Source: Clostridia bacterium (GTDB taxonomy: Bacteria; Bacillota; Clostridia; Christensenellales; DUVY01). From it: 6,204 nucleotides of DNA. Made by a program: the position numbers and the translations under genes. The notes under the pieces were generated by a model. That model worked only from the letters and a program-made list of their open reading frames with translations. It made no database searches and had not been told where the DNA came from. Below, piece by piece: positions 1-6,204 of the stretch. Where the stretch lies: contig BNZQ01000078.1 in the NCBI GenBank assembly GCA_026001225.1, positions 1 to 6,204 on the forward strand. The letters are read 5' to 3'. Within the stretch, counting starts at the first letter, position 1. The number at the start of each line of letters is the position of its first letter.

Positions 1-357
1 GCCCAGGAGATCGTTTATTCGGCCTTTAACCGCGTCAAGGAAAAAACGTCGGCCGAGAGCATCGAGGTGTTCACCAAAGGGCTGAACAACGTCATGCCTC
101 TGTTGGAGGTCAAGGCGCGGCGTGTAGGCGGCGCGACCTATCAGGTGCCGTTGGAAATCCGGCCCGACCGCCGTCAAACGCTTGCGATCCGTTGGCTCGT
201 GCAGTTCTCGCGGAAACGCAGCGAAAAGACGATGGAGGAACGCCTTGCGGGCGAGATCCTCGACGCCTACAACAATACCGGCGCGTCGGTCAAAAGAAAG
301 GAAGAAATGCACCGCATGGCGGAGGCTAACAAAGCTTTCGCTCACTTCCGCTGGTGA
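1..357 (+). CDS. rpsG: 30S ribosomal protein S7, C-terminal part (5' end outside window)
   Basis: The frame is open from base 1 and ends at TGA (355-357), giving 118 residues. S7 is usually about 156 residues, so roughly the first 40 lie outside the window. The visible part includes the highly conserved block [13 protein letters not shown] (residues 38-50 of the fragment), then [26 protein letters not shown] and the typical ending [14 protein letters not shown]7 is a primary 16S rRNA-binding protein that nucleates assembly of the small-subunit head and lies near the E site; in the family it can also act as a translational repressor of its operon. It is followed by fusA and tuf, the usual str-operon order, but a 253-nt spacer replaces the short gap normally seen before fusA. 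A structured repeat begins at the last base of its stop codon. The identity is certain; only the start is missing. Confidence 0.97.
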   Translation, partial: AQEIVYSAFNRVKEKTSAESIEVFTKGLNNVMPLLEVKARRVGGATYQVPLEIRPDRRQTLAIRWLVQFSRKRSEKTMEERLAGEILDAYNNTGASVKRKEEMHRMAEANKAFAHFRW

Positions 358-483
358 TTTAACGGCGAATATACTTCGCGATACTGTGTCAAACGTCGAA
401 TTTTTTCGGGTCATGTAGAGGGTTCTACACTCCCCTCGAAAATTCTCGTTTTCCTCGTCTCGCTCGCATCTTCACCGTTAAAT
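357..483 (+). repeat. Family 1 structured repeat, copy 1 (long interrupted hairpin after rpsG)
   Basis: This 127-nt element is bounded by a perfect 9-bp inverted repeat, ATTTAACGG (357-365) and CCGTTAAAT (475-483). Inside, further arms pair in nested order: GCGA (378-381) with TCGC (460-463 or 464-467), AAACG (391-395) with CGTTT (447-451), GAATTTT (398-404) with AAAATTC (439-445), CGGG with CCC, and TGTAGA (414-419) with TCTACA (424-429) around a GGGT loop. Related copies are at 2692-2817 and 5935-6063. The stretches TCGCGATAC (376-384) and TTCCTCGTCTCGCTCGC (451-467) are identical in all three. It starts at the final A of the rpsG TGA. No T-run follows, so it is not a classical intrinsic terminator. 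I do not recognise a named family, and a MITE-like origin is possible. Confidence 0.9.
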
Positions 484-507
484 TCGAGAAGCGGTACAGT
501 TAGAATT

Positions 508-548
508 CCCCTCTGCGGAGGGGTGGCCGCGAAGCGGACGGGGTGGTT
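508..548 (+). repeat. GC-rich double-hairpin intergenic repeat in the fusA leader
   Basis: CCCCTC (508-513) pairs with GAGGGG (518-523) around a TGCG loop. A second small stem, CCGC (527-530) with GCGG (534-537), follows around GAA, and then GACGGGGTGGTT. This arrangement (AATTCCCCTC, hairpin, GGGGTGGC, second hairpin, GGGTGGTT) resembles dispersed intergenic repeats that I have seen in many bacterial genomes; that likeness is from memory, not a search. Only one copy is in the window. It lies between family 1 copy 1 and the fusA ribosome binding site, so it would be in the rpsG-fusA transcript if the two genes are cotranscribed. A role in transcript processing or attenuation is possible, but nothing here shows it. 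Confidence 0.6.
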
Positions 549-594
549 AAAATCGCCCCGATTACATCAAACAATCTTTTATACAGACTAAAAC

Positions 595-599
595 AGGAG
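595..599 (+). promoter_or_regulatory. Ribosome binding site of fusA
   Basis: AGGAG lies 11 nt before the ATG at 611. The spacing is slightly long, but the intervening bases are A-rich and it is the only Shine-Dalgarno-like sequence nearby. It supports the ATG at 611 as the start. Confidence 0.8.
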
Positions 600-610
600 C
601 AAAAACAAAA

Positions 611-2691
<2,081 letters not shown>

Positions 2692-2692
<1 letters not shown>

Positions 2693-2817
2693 AATAACGG
2701 CGGATACGCGTCGCGATACTATTCAAGCGTCAAATTTTTTCGGGTCGCGTAGGGGGGGCTACGCTCTCCTCAAAAGTTCTCGCTTTCCTCGTCTCGCTCG
2801 CGTCTGCGCCGTTATTT
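2692..2817 (+). repeat. Family 1 structured repeat, copy 2 (after fusA)
   Basis: This 126-nt copy is bounded by the perfect 11-bp inverted repeat AAATAACGGCG (2692-2702) and CGCCGTTATTT (2807-2817). It starts at the last A of the fusA TAA. It keeps the fold of copy 1 with different bases: AAGCG (2725-2729) pairs with CGCTT (2781-2785), where copy 1 has AAACG and CGTTT. The apical stem is GCGTAG (2747-2752) with CTACGC (2759-2764), where copy 1 has TGTAG and CTACA. An inner part of the outer stem reads ACGC with GCGT, where the other copies have ATAC and GCAT. The apical loop is six G residues. The invariant blocks TCGCGATAC (2711-2719) and TTCCTCGTCTCGCTCGC (2785-2801) are present. No T-run follows immediately. 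Confidence 0.9.
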
Positions 2818-2879
2818 GTACGGTTCGGAACGTTTTTATTAAGGTCAGGTTATTATCAACTTTACTTTATTAAAAGATG

Positions 2880-2930
2880 AAAGTTTTTGAAAGGGGCGCG
2901 GGGGAAACTTTTTACAAAAAGTTTCCCCCG
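2880..2930 (+). repeat. Family 2 hairpin repeat, copy A (upstream of the tuf promoter)
   Basis: CGGGGGAAACTTTTT (2899-2913) is perfectly complementary to AAAAAGTTTCCCCCG (2916-2930), with only AC between, so the real loop must open a pair or more of the A-T end. It is preceded by AAAGTTTTTGAAAGGGGCG. The related copy at 4468-4521 has GGCGCGG, then AAA instead of GGG, then AAACTTTTT. Its opposite arm changes CCC to TTT to match, so three consecutive pairs are compensated. AAAGTTT at 2880-2886 could alternatively pair with AAACTTT at 2905-2911. A short A-rich stretch rather than a T-run follows. It ends 19 nt before the tuf -35 box, so it may lie at the end of any transcript arriving from fusA. 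Confidence 0.8.
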
Positions 2931-2949
2931 TAAAACTCTTTAAAAAAAC

Positions 2950-2978
2950 TTGCAACCTGGTTAAAAATATGCTATACT
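2950..2978 (+). promoter_or_regulatory. tuf promoter (sigma-70/SigA type, extended -10)
   Basis: The -35 box TTGCAA (2950-2955, four of six matches to TTGACA) and the -10 box TATACT (2973-2978, five of six matches to TATAAT) are 17 bp apart, the optimal spacing. TGC immediately before the -10 box gives an extended -10 motif. The surroundings are AT-rich. Transcription would start near 2985, leaving a leader of about 40 nt with a strong Shine-Dalgarno sequence. This is the best promoter in the window and suits strong independent expression of tuf. Confidence 0.8.
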
Positions 2979-3009
2979 ATATACCGTTGCAAAATTAAAA
3001 CCCTTAAAT

Positions 3010-3014
3010 GGAGG
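3010..3014 (+). promoter_or_regulatory. Ribosome binding site of tuf
   Basis: GGAGG lies 9 nt before the ATG at 3024, followed by an A-rich spacer. It is the strongest Shine-Dalgarno sequence in the window, as expected for a very highly expressed gene, and it fixes the start. Confidence 0.92.
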
Positions 3015-3023
3015 AAATAAAAA

Positions 3024-4232
<1,209 letters not shown>

Positions 4233-4250
4233 TTTTTATAAATGAGTTTT

Positions 4251-4295
4251 GCGAGAGAAACCTTTTGCTAAAAGGGTTTTCTCGCGCTCTTTTCT
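4251..4295 (+). terminator. Rho-independent terminator of tuf (first)
   Basis: GCGAGAGAAACCTTTT (4251-4266) pairs with AAAAGGGTTTTCTCGC (4270-4285) around a GCT loop. The 16-bp stem has one G-U wobble and one mismatch. A pyrimidine-rich GCTCTTTTCT stretch follows. It lies 18 nt after the tuf stop codon. Confidence 0.85.
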
Positions 4296-4319
4296 AAAAC
4301 TTCTTGTTAAAAACTGCGA

Positions 4320-4348
4320 ACGGGTTCCCGAACAGGGGGCCCGTTTTT
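4320..4348 (+). terminator. Rho-independent terminator of tuf (second, tandem)
   Basis: ACGGGTTCCC (4320-4329) pairs with GGGGGCCCGT (4335-4344) around GAACA, a 10-bp stem with two G-U wobbles. It runs directly into TTTTT (4344-4348), the classical terminator form. As a backup to the first, it should isolate tuf from the transporter gene. Confidence 0.8.
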
Positions 4349-4388
4349 ACGAATGACGGACAACCGCGTTTCATTTCGCAATAAGTCT

Positions 4389-4413
4389 ATTCTGAACGAA
4401 GTGAAGAATCCCA
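4389..4413 (+). repeat. Short dispersed-type intergenic repeat
   Basis: The sequence ATTCTGAACGAAGTGAAG, continuing into AATCCCA, contains the short inverted repeat ATTCT (4389-4393) and AGAAT (4405-4409). It matches from memory the widespread intergenic motif of the type CATTCTGAGCGAAGCGAAG followed by AATCC, known from many bacterial genomes. The element at the window end (6145-6204) also contains CATTC and ends GAATCCCA, so it may be a second, expanded member. Its function is unknown. Confidence 0.55.
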
Positions 4414-4467
4414 ACCTTATAAAGAGAATCGCGTATAGAGGGATAATTCTGATTTGCATAAACAGTT

Positions 4468-4521
4468 AAAGTTTTTTGAAAAAGGCGCGGAAAAAACTTT
4501 TTTTGAAAAAGTTTTTTCCGC
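4468..4521 (+). repeat. Family 2 hairpin repeat, copy B (just before the MATE start)
   Basis: GCGGAAAAAACTTTTT (4487-4502) pairs perfectly over 16 bp with AAAAAGTTTTTTCCGC (4506-4521) around TTG. It is preceded by AAAGTTTTTTGAAAAAGG (4468-4485), as in copy A at 2880-2930. AAAGTTTTTT (4468-4477) is also fully complementary to AAAAAACTTT (4491-4500), the left arm. That left arm could therefore pair either upstream or downstream, an arrangement like an attenuator. The hairpin ends 16 nt before the ATG at 4538 and leaves no room for a normal Shine-Dalgarno sequence. Confidence 0.8.
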
Positions 4522-4537
4522 AAATAAATAACGAATC

Positions 4538-5935
4538 ATGGAACAAACGGAACAAATCGGCATGAACTTGACGAAGGGAAGCGTGTCCAAAAAGCTGTTG
4601 CTTTTCTCGTTGCCCTTTCTCTTGTCCAGCTTTATTCAGGCGTTGTACAACATTGCCGACATGTGGATTATCGGATACTACGGGATACCGCACGGCCAGG
4701 CGGCGATCAACACGGGCGGGCAGATCACGCTGATCGTCACGAACTTCATCATGGGCTTCGCGACGGGCGGCACGGTGCTGATCGCGCAATATTACGGCGC
4801 GAAGCGCGGCGAGGACATCAAGAAAACGATCGGCACGATATTCACCGCATTGCTGATCGCGGCGGGCGCGCTCACGGTGCTGATGATCGCGGTCGCGTAT
4901 CCGCTTGTGTTGCTGTTGCAGACGCCGGCGGACACGGTGCACGGGACGTTTGTGTATATCGTGATCTGCATGGCGGGCAACCTGTTTGTATTCGGCTACA
5001 ACGGGATCAGCGCGGTGCTGCGCGGGCTTGGGGACTCGGTGCGTCCGCTGCTCATCGTCGGCTTTGCTTGCGCGCTGAATATCGGGTTGGACTTTCTGTT
5101 CGTCGGCCCGTTCGGTTGGGGCGTCGCGGGCGCGGCGTTTGCGACGATTTTGGCGCAGGGCGTCAGCATGCTCGCGGCGGGCTTTTACCTGTACCGTAAG
5201 AAGTTCATTTTCGACTTTAAACGGAAGTCGTTCCGCATCGATAAGGACAAGCTTAAAGAGCTTTTAAGGATCGGTTTTCCGTCGTCGTTGCAAAACGTCG
5301 TCAATTCGGTTTCGTTTCTAATTTTGATTGTGCTTTTGAATATCTACGGGCGCGCGAACGGCTTGGGGGACGCGCCGGCGGGCGGCGCGGGCATATGCGC
5401 CAAAATCAACGGTATAGCCATTTTACCCGCGATTGCTATGGGCATGGCGGTCGCATCGATGGCGGGGCAGAATATCGGAGCGAAGGAATACAAACGCGCG
5501 TTGAACACCGCATTTTTGGGTTTCCTGTACGGCGCGGTCGTTTCGGTGGCGGTATTCCTGATCGTCAGCCTGTTTCCCGAGCAAATCGTTCGCCTGTTCA
5601 ATCCTGAAACGGAGGCAATGGCGGCGGCGGGCGTGCAGTATTTAAAGTCGTTCCGTTGGGACTACCTGATCGTGCCGCTGTTGTTCGCCTTTATGGGGCT
5701 GATTAACGGTTCGGGGCATACGCTGATCAATATGGTATTTGCCGCCACGACCAGCGTTATTTTCCGCGTGCCGTTGGCGATTCTGCTTGGCTTTACTTTC
5801 AGTCTCGGTATTTCAGGGATCGGCTACGCCGTCCCCGCGGCCAGCTTGGGTACGCTGATTTTAATCTGCGCGTATGTCGCGTCGGGCAAGTGGAAAAAGG
5901 AGACGGTGCTAAAAGCCGTCGCCGCCGACCTTTAA
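4538..5935 (+). CDS. MATE-family efflux transporter (multidrug/toxin extrusion)
   Basis: This 465-residue inner-membrane protein fits the MATE family, which exports drugs or other small molecules using a Na+ or H+ gradient. Two homologous halves are visible. The first (about 18-218) has NIADMWIIGYYG, MGFATGGTVLIAQYYGAKR and NGISAVLRGLGDSVRPL. The second (about 245-448) has GFPSSLQNVVNSVSF, SMAGQNIGAKEYKRA and MGLINGSGHT. About twelve hydrophobic segments can be counted, near 18-38, 60-85, 98-120, 136-158, 168-190, 194-218, 246-270, 285-308, 325-347, 374-394, 396-423 and 425-448. A few extra residues (about 271-281) lie between segments 7 and 8. The substrate cannot be told. No Shine-Dalgarno sequence precedes the ATG at 4538; an in-frame ATG at 4562 (MNLTKGSVSKK) fits the usual MATE N-terminus equally well but also lacks a good one. 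Tandem terminators upstream suggest a separate transcript from tuf. A structured repeat begins at the last base of its TAA. Confidence 0.93.
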   Translation: MEQTEQIGMNLTKGSVSKKLLLFSLPFLLSSFIQALYNIADMWIIGYYGIPHGQAAINTGGQITLIVTNFIMGFATGGTVLIAQYYGAKRGEDIKKTIGTIFTALLIAAGALTVLMIAVAYPLVLLLQTPADTVHGTFVYIVICMAGNLFVFGYNGISAVLRGLGDSVRPLLIVGFACALNIGLDFLFVGPFGWGVAGAAFATILAQGVSMLAAGFYLYRKKFIFDFKRKSFRIDKDKLKELLRIGFPSSLQNVVNSVSFLILIVLLNIYGRANGLGDAPAGGAGICAKINGIAILPAIAMGMAVASMAGQNIGAKEYKRALNTAFLGFLYGAVVSVAVFLIVSLFPEQIVRLFNPETEAMAAAGVQYLKSFRWDYLIVPLLFAFMGLINGSGHTLINMVFAATTSVIFRVPLAILLGFTFSLGISGIGYAVPAASLGTLILICAYVASGKWKKETVLKAVAADL

Positions 5936-6063
5936 TTTTAACGACAGATATACGTCGCGATACGTTGTCACACGTCGAATTTTTTCGGGTCATGTAGGTC
6001 TGACTACACTCCCCTCAAAAATTCTCGTGTTCCTCGTCTCGCTCGCATCTCTGCCGTTAAAAT
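5935..6063 (+). repeat. Family 1 structured repeat, copy 3 (after the MATE gene)
   Basis: This 129-nt copy is bounded by ATTTTAACGACAG (5935-5947) and CTGCCGTTAAAAT (6051-6063), complementary but for one position. It starts at the last A of the MATE TAA. ACACG (5970-5974) pairs with CGTGT (6026-6030), against AAACG/CGTTT in copy 1 and AAGCG/CGCTT in copy 2. GAATTTTT pairs with AAAAATTC, and the apical stem is TGTAG (5993-5997) with CTACA (6004-6008). The invariant blocks are at 5955-5963 and 6030-6046. Copies 1 and 3 are the closest pair, differing at about a dozen aligned positions outside the apical loop, several of them compensated. Confidence 0.9.
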
Positions 6064-6144
6064 GCCCTGCATCCGCGCGGACTTAAATCGGTTTTATTTT
6101 ATATTTCTAATCGGTTCTTACTCTCAAAACGCCCCGCCGTCTTG

Positions 6145-6204
6145 TGTCATTCAGAGGGATGCCGTAGGGGCCGGCAGCGTGCGCCGGCCCGCCGTGGAAT
6201 CCCA
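6145..6204 (+). repeat. Dispersed-type repeat with GC-rich hairpin at the window end
   Basis: TGTCATTCAGAGGGATGCCG leads into GGGCCGGC (6168-6175), which pairs over 8 bp with GCCGGCCC (6183-6190) around a 7-nt loop. GCCGTGGAATCCCA follows. The ends (TGTCATTC and GAATCCCA) resemble the common intergenic repeat noted at 4389-4413, here with a GC-rich hairpin in the middle. It may continue beyond the window. No coding capacity is seen, and the function is unknown. Confidence 0.5.

Larger units (their letters stand above)
2693..3023 (+). other. Long fusA-tuf spacer
   Basis: This 331-nt stretch holds no credible gene. In order, it contains family 1 copy 2 (to 2817), an AT-rich stretch with no recognised element (about 2838-2879), a G-rich hairpin repeat (2880-2930), the tuf promoter (2950-2978) and the tuf Shine-Dalgarno sequence (3010-3014). 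str operons often have a much shorter gap here, so tuf appears to be separated as its own transcription unit. Confidence 0.8.
4233..4537 (+). other. Spacer between tuf and the MATE gene
   Basis: This 305-nt stretch holds no credible gene. It contains two tandem terminators (4251-4295 and 4320-4348), a short dispersed-type repeat (4389-4413), an AT-rich stretch without a convincing promoter (about 4414-4467) and a family 2 hairpin (4468-4521) that ends 16 nt before the MATE start codon. The terminators make cotranscription of tuf with the transporter unlikely. Confidence 0.75.

Noticed and set aside
425..469. Minus-strand 14-codon ORF inside family 1 copy 1 (MRARRGKREFSRGV), with an equivalent in copy 3 (6004-6048)
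   Set aside because: Copy 2 has ACG in place of the ATG, and the substitutions between copies follow base pairing rather than codon positions. RNA structure explains the conservation better.
357..483. Family 1 as a standard MITE or insertion sequence remnant
   Set aside because: No target-site duplication is visible beside any copy, no transposase is present, and the terminal arms differ between copies while mostly staying complementary. It is not fully excluded without genomic copies.
580..585. TATACA as a -10 box for fusA
   Set aside because: No -35-like hexamer is found 16-18 bp upstream, and the region just before it is GC-rich repeat sequence.
2820..2837. Possible fusA terminator ACGGTTCGGAACG followed by TTTTT
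   Set aside because: The stem has only three good pairs plus an interrupted one, too weak to call despite the T-run.
4418..4447. TATAAA (4418) or GATAAT (4442) as -10 boxes for the MATE gene
   Set aside because: Neither has an acceptable -35 box at the right distance or an extended -10 TG.

Overview
This window looks like chromosomal DNA of a Gram-positive bacterium, most likely an uncultured member of the Clostridia (Bacillota). The EF-Tu and S7 sequences read like clostridial proteins, the genes are preceded by Shine-Dalgarno sequences, the coding DNA is GC-rich and the intergenic DNA is AT-rich. That placement is inference from sequence character, not from a search. All four genes are on the + strand.

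Layout. Positions 1-357 hold the C-terminal part of rpsG (ribosomal protein S7). fusA (EF-G, 611-2692) and tuf (EF-Tu, 3024-4232) follow. This is the classical str-operon order, but the genes are set apart by unusually long spacers (253 and 331 nt). tuf has its own strong promoter (extended -10) and ends at two tandem intrinsic terminators. A 305-nt spacer then leads to a MATE-family multidrug/toxin efflux transporter (4538-5935), which has no visible Shine-Dalgarno sequence. The last 269 nt contain only repeats.

The remarkable content is in the spacers. A structured repeat of about 127 nt (here 'family 1') occurs three times, at 357-483, 2692-2817 and 5935-6063, always in the same orientation. 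Each copy starts at the last base of the stop codon of the gene before it (rpsG, fusA, MATE). Each folds into one long, interrupted hairpin. Where the copies differ, changes on one arm are repeatedly matched by complementary changes on the other. I take this as evidence of a conserved RNA (or cruciform) structure rather than a simple insertion. tuf has no copy and carries ordinary terminators instead. A second hairpin family (2880-2930 and 4468-4521) precedes tuf and the MATE gene. It also shows three compensated base-pair changes and an alternative pairing partner upstream. Three further short repeat-like elements (508-548, 4389-4413, 6145-6204) resemble dispersed intergenic repeats seen in many bacterial genomes.

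Together, S7, EF-G and EF-Tu serve translation: small-subunit assembly, translocation and aminoacyl-tRNA delivery. The MATE exporter is probably an independent neighbour. The best candidate for something undescribed is the family 1 stop-codon-abutting structured repeat.
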